From Cunninghamella blakesleeana (lineage: Eukaryota; Mucoromycota; Mucoromycetes; Mucorales; Cunninghamellaceae), in the NCBI GenBank assembly GCA_017871115.1, contig JAFCIZ010000001.1:5065501-5129500 (forward strand): DNA of 64,000 nt, given 5' to 3'. The notes below the pieces were generated by a model, which had not been told where the DNA came from, ran no database searches, and saw only the letters and a program-made list of their open reading frames with translations. This document shows positions 1 to 10,479 of the stretch, in pieces. Every line of letters begins with the position of its first letter. Position 1 is the first letter of the stretch. The translations under genes were made by a program, and so were the position numbers.

Positions 1-2193
1 AGCAGGACTATTAACTAACCCCATCGGTAGCATTTCATATTGATATGTTCCAAATTTTGTAACAAAACCAGTTAATTCTTTACTATTATCATGTAAAGGT
101 ACTTGATGAAAGCCAGCTCTAAGATCTAATGCAGAGAATATACTTGAAGTTCCTAGTTCATCAATAAGATCATCAATTCTTGGTAGTGGGTAAGCGTCTA
201 CTTTAGTTTGGGCATTCAGTTTTCTGTAATCTACTACCATTCTATATTCACCGTTTTTCTTTTTAACCAAAATAATAGGAGCAGTATAAGGTGTATTTGC
301 AGGTTTGATTATTCCAAGATTACATAGACGATCTAATTCCATTTTTAAATAATCTTGTTCTACCGGACTCATACGATAAGGTCGATGTCTAATTGGTACT
401 GTGTTTTCTTTTAATATTATTTCATGTTCAATCATTGTTGTGTAACCCATTTTATCATTATTCCAATCGAAAACATCTTGATAATGATTTATTAATTTCC
501 AAAACTTAATCTTATATTTTTCAGGTATGTTTCCAAATTGTAATTTTTCTTTAAAAGATTCATCCAGTGGATTGTCATCATTTATATTATCAATATTGAA
601 TAGTTCTGTTGTTGTTCCTTCTATACCAATTTCTTCGACTATGTCATAACCTTTCAGATCATCAGTATCTAGAATAGATTCATTGCTCATTAAATTATAA
701 AATTCACTAATAATATGATGCGGAGGTAAATCAACATCTTTATCAGATCTATTAATTATATTTAATGTATATTCATTTGGTTTAGATATAGTATGAGGAT
801 CATCTTGTGTAAGTAGTATAGGTTCAGACGTATGCATGTTAGGATTAATATAAAATTGACAGTTTGTATGAGGTGGTATAGTCATTCCATCATTACCAGT
901 AGATATAGTTAAACTATTTTCTTCTTGATTACGTTCAATATTAATTTTTATATCATCTTCCATGTAATAATTTTCTTCTTCTGAATATTCATCATGTTCC
1001 CATTCGTCATCATCTGTTACAGAATCAGTAGCATCAGTATCACTATCAGTATTTATTTCATTATTATTTCCTGTTGTATTATCTTGAGTTTGGTTTTCGG
1101 TTTGATAATTAGTATTGATTGTTTTAATAGTAACTAAAGGTTTATCTGTTTCTTTTAAAAAAGTGATAGGTAGTTCAGCTGATTTATGTTTATATAATAC
1201 TTTAAGTGTACTAGTTCTAAAATTAAGGAGAGCTTGTGCATGACTTAACCAATTATTTCCTAGTACCAGATGAGCAGGACACTTAGGTAATACTTCCATA
1301 TTAACAGGTATTATAATATCAGGATTTACTTGTATTTGTACATCATGTATTGTTCCAAGTGTTGCTTGTTTAGTACCGTTTCCTAATATAAATATGTTAG
1401 TAGAAGGAGCATCTATTTGCAACCCTAACAGTTTCATCATAGATTTAGACATACATGATTTAGAAGCACCACTATCAATCAAACCTTTTATTCTTTTATC
1501 ATTAATGATTAAACTTGTATAAGCTGCTGTTGTTGTTAATTCTGTATTCGTTATTGTATTTAATGGTATATCTGTTGCAGTTGTATCAATTTGTTCTTTT
1601 GATTTTGTTGTTTTTCTTTTAGGTCTACATGCTGTTAATAATTGACGTCGTAAGGTGTGTGAAGATTTAATTAGATCGCCAACATCAATATTAGCTTTCT
1701 GATTAAAAACGTCATCTACAATATTATATTTTATTTGTAATGGTGTTGGTGGTTGTCGTTTGCGTTTTATTTTATTTTCTGATTCATTAATATTATCCAT
1801 GATATAATCATTAATTATATCTTGTTGAGTTAATTGTTGATCAGTTATATCCTCGATCAGTTTAGAGGTATTATTTATATTTAGTTTTTGCTTCCCTTTA
1901 CTGATTATTTTAGGTGTTTTAGAAGATGAAGGCATTACTGCAGGAGGTTTATCTGATCTGGCTGCGTAAAGATCTTCATCATCATAATGTGTATATTCAT
2001 TTTCATCCCATAGTTCATGTTGATCGAAGATTGCATTCATATTTTGTTGATTTTTTTCAATATTATTATTTTTTAAATTGTTTTTGTTGTTGTTGATGTG
2101 ATTATTATTGTTGATATTTTTATTATTATTATTGTTAATGGATTTGTTATCAGGGACTGCCAATTGACCATTATATGCAATTGCCCCGTCTAG
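1..2193 (-). CDS. retrotransposon pol (protease and start of reverse transcriptase), partial
   Basis: Pol reading frame of copy 1, entered by -1 frameshifting at the end of gag. There is no ATG near its start; the frame is open from the slip site (codon CTA at 2193-2191) to the window edge, 731 codons. It holds an Asn-rich leader, a pepsin-like retroviral protease with the DSGA active-site motif near 1475, an acidic linker, and the first part of reverse transcriptase (the segment around YPLPRIDDLID and FSALDLRAGFHQVPL). The YIDD catalytic box, RNase H and integrase are beyond the edge. In the common stretch it is nearly identical to copy 2. The polyprotein would act in cytoplasmic virus-like particles. 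Confidence 0.9.
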
Positions 2194-2199
2194 TTTTTT
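2190..2199 (-). promoter_or_regulatory. -1 ribosomal frameshift site between gag and pol (copy 1)
   Basis: On the element strand the gag frame ends TCA AAA AAC TAG. The heptamer A AAA AAC (2199-2193) is in the register expected for -1 slippage, and the stop codon follows immediately. After a one-base slip the next codon is CTA and the frame continues open into pol. The +1 frame stops within about 20 bases. The same arrangement occurs at 46255-46264. Confidence 0.8.
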
Positions 2200-3356
2200 G
2201 AATGAGTTTGTTGTTGAATGTGTTGTTGTTGTTGATTAAATTGTTGTTGTGTATATTGCTGTTGCTGATGTTGCTGTTGTTGCTGTTGTTGCTGTTGTTG
2301 CTGTTGTTGCTGTTGTTGCTGTTGTTGTGTTTGATTAGATACGTAGTTATTATTATTATTATCATAATTATAATCTTGGTTATATTGTTGATTATTATAA
2401 CGTCTTGATCCAAAATTATTTTTATAAGAGCCATTATAATTGTTAGATCCATGATAATAACCATTATTTCTATTTGATTTGGATAATTCACTACGTACGA
2501 TTTTAACAATATCATCACTTGTAAGGTTGTCACTTTTATGAGATTTCTTAGTCGATTGATTTATCTGTTCTATTTTATCATTCATATTCTTTTCCATTGT
2601 TTCCATATTAGTAACTAAACGTTCTAATAATGTAACGACAGGATCAGTTTTGGCCGATAAATTAGTATCCGTATTTCGATGACTAGAGTCTATCATATTA
2701 AATGATTCGTTACTAAAAGGATAATGATGTAGTTGAACATCAGTAGTAGTATGATTAATTCCAATATCATAGATATTGTTATTATTTGATCCATAGGCTT
2801 TATTAGCATTCCACCATGATTCAGCATATTTTAACCATTGTTGTTCAGTAATGGATCCATGTTCAATGCAATGTTTGCTTATAACAGGTAACAATCCATA
2901 ACGGAAACGCATTAACACAATGTCATTATCATCTTTATTAGCCAATCGTGCAACTTCCTGTAATCTTGAGTAGAAATCACGTGGATGTTCATCGGCACCT
3001 TGTCGCATGTTATTAAGTATCAATTTATAAGATTCGAGTAATTCAGCAGTTACGAATTTCTTTTCTAATGCATCCATAGCTACATCGAATGTTAACCCAT
3101 CTTGAAGTTGATCCTTAAGTGAATCCAAGTAAGTTTTAGCAGATTTTCTAACTTGAATTTTTAAAATTGCAAGTTTTCTACTATCGGTAGTATTGTTTGA
3201 GAGTTCCAAATAAGTTTCCAATATTTGTCTGAAGTGACGAAAATCTTCACGTTCACCTCCAGAAAAGGAAATAAGTTGAGGTTTAAAGTCCATTAATGGT
3301 TGCTTTTGAGCCAACACGGTATAATCGTAAGACATCCTATAGTTTATTATTTTCAC
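2190..3356 (-). CDS. retrotransposon gag, copy 1
   Basis: 388-residue structural protein expected to form the virus-like particle. The N-terminal two thirds resemble a retrotransposon capsid domain (FxGGEREDFRHFRQILETYL near residues 32-52, and a later HPRDFYSRLQEVARLA stretch). The C-terminal third is basic and Asn/Tyr-rich, followed by a long polyglutamine tract with one His interruption. No CCHC zinc knuckle is present, so RNA binding probably relies on the R/N/Y-rich tail. The ATG at 3356 follows the LTR and primer-binding region by about 100 bases. The UAG stop directly follows a slippery AAAAAAC. Copy 2 encodes 382 residues, differing by repeat length in the Q tract. Confidence 0.9.
   Translation of the reverse strand: MKIINYRMSYDYTVLAQKQPLMDFKPQLISFSGGEREDFRHFRQILETYLELSNNTTDSRKLAILKIQVRKSAKTYLDSLKDQLQDGLTFDVAMDALEKKFVTAELLESYKLILNNMRQGADEHPRDFYSRLQEVARLANKDDNDIVLMRFRYGLLPVISKHCIEHGSITEQQWLKYAESWWNANKAYGSNNNNIYDIGINHTTTDVQLHHYPFSNESFNMIDSSHRNTDTNLSAKTDPVVTLLERLVTNMETMEKNMNDKIEQINQSTKKSHKSDNLTSDDIVKIVRSELSKSNRNNGYYHGSNNYNGSYKNNFGSRRYNNQQYNQDYNYDNNNNNYVSNQTQQQQQQQQQQQQQQQQQQQHQQQQYTQQQFNQQQQHIQQQTHSKN
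2247..2330. repeat. CAG/CAA microsatellite in gag (polyglutamine)
   Basis: Run of CTG/TTG triplets on the plus strand, that is CAG/CAA on the coding strand, encoding more than 20 Gln with one His. The corresponding tract in copy 2 (about 46312-46377) is 18 nt shorter. Confidence 0.9.
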
Positions 3357-3462
3357 CTTGCTTGATTATTGTTTAGTAGTTTTAATAGAATGAATATCTT
3401 TCCCAGTAGTTTATTGATTGTATAAGCTTGTAGAAAAGATCTCCGCCAGTGAGCACCAAATA

Positions 3463-4194
3463 TGTTATGTGGGTTTTTGTTTAAGATTTATTTTTGAAAT
3501 GAGGAATGAGTATTATAAGTTATATTTGGAGTATATAATAAGTTTCCAGTGAGCACCAGTTCCTGTTTTATAAGTAGAACGACTTAATATAAAGGAATAG
3601 AAAATTAAAAAAATAAAATAAAATAAAAAAAATAAAAGAAAATAAAATAAAGATTATAAGTAAAATATAAGCAGGATTAAAGCAAAAGTTTAATGACCGC
3701 CGAGTAAAATAAGTAGTAAAGAGTTTAAATGATTTAGATCAGTAGTATAGAATATTTAAGTGAATAAATATTATAAAATAAGATAGTATATAATAATATA
3801 AAATATTATAAAGTAAAAATAAAATAAAAATAAAATAATTTGTTAAATAAAAAATAGATAAGTTCAATAATTGAATATGTTATAGTAAGTTAAAATAAAA
3901 AAATTTAAAATTATAAAGTTTGTTTTATAAAGTGGACAAGTTCAATAATTATTTAGTAGATAATAATTTATTATAAAAATTTGACAATTTAAGAGAAAGA
4001 AAGAGAAAAAAATTGGTTCTATTTATATTAAAAAAAAATTTAAAAAATTATTCAAAGTATATTGAGAGTAGGGAAAAGAGATGAAAGTGACTATCGTATG
4101 GAGTGGCCACTCCAAGAGCGGCTACTCCAGGAGTAGCTACTCCAAAAAGCAGTACTAGTTTTAAGGAGCGCCATTGGTATCACCATTGTCGACA
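3463..4194 (-). repeat. 5' LTR of copy 1 (family LTR1, 732 bp)
   Basis: Plus-strand ends are TGTTATGTGG... and ...GTCGACA, the TG...CA pattern of LTRs. It matches the 763-bp LTRs at 39433 and 47510 except for a variable module near 4090-4150. There, copy 1 has a 16-bp perfect palindrome (4099-4114) and an 8-bp-stem inverted repeat (4121-4137) in place of the 15-bp tandem units of copy 2. Four bases internal to the LTR is an 18-nt primer-binding-like site (3441-3458). Confidence 0.9.
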
Positions 4195-4804
4195 GTAGAA
4201 CGACTTAATATAATAAAAAGTAAAAGATAAATAAAAAGATAAAATAAAATAAAATATTTAAAAAAATTCAAAAGTATATGCAAATGAATTTAAAAGTCAG
4301 AGAGTAGATTATTATATAAAAAGGGTAATAATCAAATAAAGTAATAATAAAATAATATATAAAAGTTTATATATGTTGTATATAAATAAAAAGAGATTTC
4401 ACTTAAGAAATAAAATATACTTGTTATAGTAATAAAAATGATTTCAATTAAGAAATTAATATAAAATTAAAATAAAATAAAAATAAAAATTAGTTTGGAC
4501 AAATAAAATATTTATTATATAAAATATTATTTAAAAATTTGACATTTATATTTGACAAAGTAAAAAAAAACAAAAGAGAAAGAAAAATATTCTTTCCTAT
4601 TTATATTAAAACAAAATTTTATTTTAGAGAGAGAGAGAAAGAAGTCATACGGTCAAGGATGTGCGGTTGCGGATGTGCGTCTGTGGATGTGCGGTTGTGG
4701 ATGTGCGTCTGTGGATGTGCGGTTGTGGATGTGAGCTTGACCAATTAAAACAAAAGTTAAAAAAAACTTTTTAAACACCGGTAGGATCATTATCCTGCGC
4801 GACA
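4195..4804 (-). repeat. Partial LTR of family LTR2 (locus 1)
   Basis: Matches the LTR2 copy at 48274-48938 from its base 114 onwards and ends in the same ...GCGCGACA. The missing first 113 bases would lie left of copy 1, meaning copy 1 inserted into this LTR at GTAG. It contains a 12-bp-type minisatellite (GTGGATGTGCG-like units) between GGTCAAG (4651) and CTTGACC (4742). I see no protein-coding capacity. Confidence 0.75.
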
Positions 4805-5262
4805 GTAGATACAGCTTTGTTTAAATTAATGAAATAAAATAAAGTAAAATGAAAAAAAATAAAATAAATGTTATAATTGGATAAAGATCAACAATTATAT
4901 AAATAAATAAAAATGAAATATAATATCAAATAAAGATCAACGATTTTTATAATAAAATAAAATAAATTAATATTGAATAATAATCAACAATATTAGAATA
5001 AAACGAGCATAATTTTTAGTTAAAAAGATGATTCAATAGAATTTATTAGAAAAAATATCTATTATGAATTAAGTATTTTTATTAACTGAAGTTTTCAAAA
5101 AATTGTAAAAAATTCACTTCTTTTTATATTAAAAAATCTGAATTTAAACACAGATTGTTAGGTGTTTATAAAAACCATAACATAAAAAGGGGTAAATATA
5201 AGTTAGATAAAATATAAAGTATATGTATAATTATATAATAATATTGAATAGAATATAAGGTT

Positions 5263-5298
<36 letters not shown>

Positions 5299-5375
5299 AA
5301 AACACTTATATATAAATATATTTAAAAACTATTTTTAGGATCATGTAAGTATGGTAAGTTCAACCATACCATAAC
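4805..5375 (-). repeat. Partial LTR of family LTR3 (locus 1)
   Basis: Begins GTAGATAC..., an internal position (about base 115) of the LTR3 copy that starts at 39382 and resumes at 48943. It follows that copy in a diverged form, including the paired stretches 'gataaagatcaac' and 'aatcaacaatatta'. The right end (around CATACCATAAC) is set by similarity to the LTR3 end at 49538 and is uncertain by several bases. An (AT)n run lies at about 5268-5295. Confidence 0.6.
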
Positions 5376-6409
5376 TTTATATAAAATATTGCTCTGGAAC
5401 ACTTGTTAACGGTTAAGGTTAATTCATAAGCTGATTAAGGACGCTTACTAATAGGTTGTAGACTTGGAGGTTAAAAAATAAATATTTACTAAGTGTTGTC
5501 TGCTTCATCCACTGGGGCGACATTAGAGTAAAATAAGGTAATATTAATTATTAAGGAAGGTTGTCAAATTAGATATATATTTCAAAATATTAAAAAATAA
5601 AGCAATGTTGCTATATCTATATAAATAAAATGTTATTTAAAGATTATACTATTGAATCTTGAGATACTATAAATTTCAAAATATCATGTTATTCTAATAA
5701 ATTGTAGTATATAAAGATTCTATATAATATTTGTATATGATATAATATAGACAACATTCTATAATAAATTGAATATAAAACACGTCTTGAAGGAAAATGT
5801 GTAAAAAAATATAATAGCTAAGAATAAGGGATTATAAAAGGAAGTGATTTGAATTTCCACTAATCAATTGTCTTCTGATTACAACGATTCAATGAACAGG
5901 ATAATAGTTTAAGTAGATTTCTAGAAATTTATGTCCCTTTACCACAATCGTTTTGGAATTTATTTAATATAATTATAACTGAAAGCCATGAAGGGATGAT
6001 ATAACTCTGAATATATATCCATTTAAAATATAAAATACAATAAAAATGCTTTCTATACATTTTTAAATCCCTCTTTTTCTCTTTTTTTAAAAAATGTGTT
6101 ATTGCTTAGGTATTTATATGGAATACATCGTATAGGTAATATAGTTTATATAGCTAACTATTGATAAATGATTTTATGAATTAATAAATTACATTGTAGT
6201 TGAATTATTTATCACTTTAATTATTGATACATGGTGTGTACAAAAAAGTGGTGCATTAGTAAAATTCATTGATTTGCCTCCGCAAAATTCCCGGCGGTGG
6301 CTTATTTTATTGGATTTTTTTTTAAAAAAAAAAAGTAACTTTTTTTTTCTATTCATTTCTTTTCATTATTATTTCACCTATTTTAATATAAATACATATA
6401 ACACAAAGT
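5376..6409. other. Intergenic, AT-rich; dispersed repeat motif at 5404-5453
   Basis: No coding potential seen. The block 5404-5453, with core words GTTAACGGTTAAGG and GCTGATTAAGGACGC, recurs inverted at 8801-8850 and in part at about 8397-8420 inside the large inverted repeat, so it is a remnant of a repeated element. The last few hundred bases are presumably the PNO1 promoter. Confidence 0.6.
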
Positions 6410-7522
6410 ATGTCTTCAATACAATCACTTAAAGCACCTAGCCTTGTTAGTAAAAAAACCCAAAAGGAAATACAAAAAGATGACGATGATGTTATGATTG
6501 ATCCTTCAGCCTTACCTTCCCAAATTGCTTCAACCACTACTACTACAAGTAATGATACTGAAATGGATGAAGATAAACCAAACTTTGCTCCTGCTAGTGA
6601 TGCAAATAATGTAAATAGATAAATATAAATAGATAATAATTGAAAATATGTATAAAAAGGAAAAAGAAAAAAAGGGTTTTCTTATTTGTACGGCTGAGAA
6701 ATAGCAATATTAACTATTTTATTATTTTATTGGATATGACTTATATAACAGAAAGTAACAACAGGACAACGAAGAATCCCTATACCTTCTCACCGTATGG
6801 CACCTCTTAAACGCAATTGGATGGAAATATACTCTCCTTTAGTTGAACATATGAAATTACAAGTTAGAATGAATGTTAAAGCAAGATCAGTTGAATTAAG
6901 AGTAAGTTTATTTTGAGGGGATTATTATTATATTCATTTAAAGAAAAAAAAAAGTTTTCTATATGTGTGAGAAAGGAAGGAAAATTAAATATCTATTTAT
7001 TCTTTTTATTACTATTATTTATGAATAGACATCACCTCAAACCGAAGATACAGGAGCATTACAAAAAGGAGCTGATTTTGTTCGAGCATTTGCACTTGGA
7101 TTTGAAGTGGCCGATGCCATGGCTTTATTGAGATTGGATGATATTTATTTGGATTCATTTGAAATAAAAGATGTTAAAACGTTACATGGTGACCATTTGG
7201 CACGTGCTATTGGTCGTATTGCTGGTCGTGATGGTAAAACCAAATTTACTATTGAAAATGCAAGTAAAACTCGAATTGTATTAGCAGATACGTAAGTGTT
7301 ATAACGATCATTTATAATATATATAGAAAGGAAGACAATAGTGATGATGATTATGACTAATATATATATATATATATATATAGCAAAATCCATATTTTAG
7401 GATCCTTCCAAAACATTAAGATTGCCCGTGATGCCGTAGTTAGTTTAATTTTAGGTAGTCCTCCCGGAAAAGTTTATGCTACTTTACGTACTATTTCTGC
7501 TCGTATGAAAGAACGTTTCTAA
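6410..7522 (+). CDS. PNO1: PNO1/Dim2, KH-domain 40S ribosome assembly factor
   Basis: Four exons: 6410-6610, 6752-6901, 7029-7291, 7384-7522; 250 residues. PNO1 (yeast Dim2) binds pre-rRNA near the 3' end of 18S, partners the Nob1 nuclease and is needed for small-subunit maturation in nucleolus and cytoplasm. After an acidic, Thr-rich N-terminus the conserved core runs from about residue 68 ([17 protein letters not shown]) to the end. It includes the KH region with [20 protein letters not shown] and the C-terminal [12 protein letters not shown]. Exon phases (0, 0, 2) close exactly. Length is near the animal form (about 250). It ends about 420 bp before a large inverted repeat and converges on the Faf1-like gene. 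Confidence 0.93.
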
Positions 7523-7940
7523 ATCTGATTTAATTTATATAGATTTGTTTTTCCCATAATTATTATTATATTTATTATTATTTTTTGTTAATCTTTTCAT
7601 GTCTTATTTATATCAAGCACTTCATCTTTTCTTTATTACTATCCCTTTTTTTTATCATTGAACTCATTATTTAATATATATTATATTATATGTATATATT
7701 TTTTTTATCATTTCATAAAACGTCAACATAATAAAATAACTAAATTATTACTTTTATTGTATTGCTAATATATTAAAAAAATTATATAAATAAAAAAAAT
7801 TCCTAGTAATAAAAAAATCCCAAAGCTCACTGTTACCACCGGTTTATTTTGCTAAGAAAATATAATTGGCCTGTCGCTTTTTAAAAAAAAATATTTTTTT
7901 TGTTGCATAAAATAACCTTTTTTTTTTTTTGCTTTATGCT
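7523..7940. other. Intergenic, downstream of PNO1
   Basis: AT-rich 3' flank with T runs; it leads into the left arm of the inverted repeat. No gene seen. Confidence 0.6.
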
Positions 7941-8139
7941 TATTTAAAAATAATTTTGATTATATTATCTTTAACAGAGATAAACATGCATAAAAATTTC
8001 TTATTAGTAAACTTTTCATATGACTCAATCACTATTTCTTTTCAAAACCATTCTTCCTGTCCTTATAATAAAAGAAACCAAACCAATAATCAGATACAAA
8101 TTATTGATTATATGAATACACCAGTATAGTAAATACTAA

Positions 8140-8170
<31 letters not shown>

Positions 8171-9345
8171 CTTTCTCTCCCCATTGTTTTATATGTAATG
8201 ACTTTCTTTGCCAGGATTTGTTTTTTATTTTTTTTATCTTTTATTCTTATAACACAGATATTTCTTGTAGATTAAAATAGCAACTGTGGTATGATTACTA
8301 TTGCTATTATATATCCATTTATCTATTTATCTATAAATGTATATATGTAATAGAGAAGAGAAATAATAAACTAAAATTATCAATAGAGTAAAAATAATTC
8401 ATAAGTTGATTAAGGATAATAATTGTGGGATTACATTATTGTTAGACCAGTGTTTACTTAACAATAACATCATGCATGGAAAACTATTGATGAATGTGTG
8501 AAATAAATCTCTTTTCAAAGGTATTTTTTTATTATAATTAGTTTATTTACATCTAACGTTCAAGTATTGGTATTTCAATTTTTTTTTTTTTTTTTTTTTA
8601 TTACATTTCTTTTTTTATCCTTTTATTATTATTATGATTTAATTTTTTTATGTTTTTATTAGTATTAATGTTTCCATTATTAAAAAGTGATATAAGATTT
8701 TATATATATTACTCTATTATTTTTTTAAAGAAAATCTCTTTTTTTTCTTGGAATTTTCTCAATTATTATTTTTAATCAATTTCTGAATTACTCTCAATAT
8801 GTTAGTAGGCGCCCTTAATCAGCCTATGAATTGACCTTAATCGTTAACATGTGCTTAGGTAAATTGTCAATTATCCTTAATATATTGTAATAATAAGAAT
8901 AATAGTAACGAGTATAATTTTTTAATTTATTATTTCTCTTCTCTATTACATATATACATATATAGATAAATAGATAAATAGATAAATGGATATATAATAG
9001 CAATAGTAATCATACCACAGCTGCTATTTTAATCTACAAGAAATATCTGTATTATAAGAAATAAAAAAACAAATCCTGGCAAAGAAAGTCATTACATATA
9101 AAACAATGGATAGATAGATGGATAGATGGATAGAGAGAGAGAGAGATTGGTATTTACTATACTGGTGTATTCATATAATCAATAATTTGTATCTGATTAT
9201 TGGTTTGGTTTCTTTTATTATAAGGACAGGAAGAATGGTTTTGAAAAGAAATAGTGATTGAGTCATATGAAAAGTTTACTAATAAGAAATTTTTATGCAT
9301 GTTTATTTCTGTTAAAGATAATATAATCAAAATTATTTTTAAATA
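7941..9345. repeat. Large inverted repeat (foldback-like), about 440-bp arms with 530-bp spacer
   Basis: The left arm (about 7941-8380) is the reverse complement of the right arm (about 8914-9345). The outermost 20 bases match exactly (7941-7960 against 9326-9345). Both arms encode the same 62-residue stretch when read outwards-in (plus strand to 8129, minus strand from 9345 to 9157), with no amino-acid difference. The arms differ mainly in simple repeats (CT run near 8140; GATA/GAGA run near 9110). A shorter inverted pair lies in the spacer (about 8397-8420 against 8801-8850). The small ORF is not recognised and may be non-coding. It sits between the convergent 3' ends of PNO1 and the Faf1-like gene. 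Candidate foldback or MITE-type element. Confidence 0.85.
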
Positions 9346-9437
9346 ATAAAAAAAATGAAAATTCAAAATTTGAGTTGAAAAAAAAACTATGAATGAAATT
9401 AAAAATGCCAAAAAATAAATGAATAAAAAGTGATGAT

Positions 9438-10431
9438 TTATTTCTTCTTGGATATTTGACGTTGAAGACGAGTTAATTCCCCTTTACCGATAGACAGCGT
9501 AGCCCCTCTTATTTTACCAACACCATTTGTAATACCTGGATCTCTTGTTCTCTTTTTCTTTGTTGTTGTGACGTATAAATGTTTAAGTGATTTATCATAT
9601 AATCCAGTATCTTTAGCTTCTTGCAATTTCTTTTGCTGTCTTTCTTTCTTTTTTGCTTCTAATCCAATATGCATTGTTAACGATTTCTTTACTTTTCCCT
9701 TCGACTATGGATAAAATAAAATAATATATATATATATATTTAACATCTTGTTGCACTCATTCTATATGATATTAATTATTTTTTTTTCTTTATTTTTCAT
9801 ATATATATTCATTACCTTTAAACCCAAACTATCCAATTTCCCAAGCATATGATTACGTCTTTCTTTACTTGACATTTCTTCCACATCTATATATTTTTTT
9901 GAAAAAAAAAAAAAAAATATTGTAAGTATAAATACTAGCCATTTATATTTAATATCGTTATTTTATCATCATTATTCTTACGGTATTCTTCTAATAATCT
10001 TGATGTAGCTAATAAATCTTGTAATTCTTTATCCTTTTGATTATTTCTCCTATATTAAAAAACAAGAGAAATAAGATATCTGTAATTATATAAATAAACA
10101 TAAATTGTATTTAGTATTTTTATATTACATTTCTTCCTCATCATCTTCTTCTTTGCCTGTTCCTTTAGTATTATCGGAATTGGATGCTATATCGTCAATA
10201 TTTGCTTTTCCAGACTAATAAGAAAAAAATGTAAAAGAGATCAATAAAAATTAGTATATCACAAATATATATCACTTTTATTCAATATGAAAAATAAATA
10301 AAGAGTAGTATTATATTACCAAAAATGCTTTCTTTGCTGTCTTGCTTTCGAATACAGGACGTTTATGTAAAGTAGAGTCATCAAATACAACAACTTTTGG
10401 TTCTTCTGTATAAATATATAAAAATAAGTAG

Positions 10432-10479
<48 letters not shown>

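Larger units (their letters stand above)
1..4194 (-). mobile_element. Ty3/gypsy-like LTR retrotransposon, copy 1 (partial, runs off left edge)
   Basis: Minus-strand element. Reading leftwards it shows a 5' LTR (4194-3463), a primer-binding-like site, gag (3356-2190) and pol (2193 to beyond base 1). The internal part aligns base for base with the complete copy at 39433-48272: window position 1 corresponds to 44066, and no indel occurs in the shared pol stretch. I noticed about five substitutions there, plus an 18-nt difference in the gag polyglutamine tract. No frame break is visible. Integrase and the 3' LTR lie outside the window. The bases right of the LTR (GTAG...) belong to an older LTR, so this copy is nested. 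Confidence 0.93.

Noticed and set aside
2202..2408. Poly-leucine ORF on the plus strand (and its twin at 46267-46455)
   Set aside because: It is the antisense reading of the gag polyglutamine/Asn tract.
2171..2533. Asn/Ile-rich ORF overlapping the end of gag (twin at 46236-46580)
   Set aside because: It is the +1 frame of the same low-complexity gag tail, and it closes just after the slip site.
4539..4748. Cys/Val-repeat ORF
   Set aside because: Produced by the LTR2 minisatellite; present only where the repeat number is high and not conserved in other LTR2 copies.
7929..8129. 66-codon ORF in the inverted repeat as a gene
   Set aside because: The same stretch is in both arms, but it has no recognisable domain or start context. 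Kept only as a property of the repeat.
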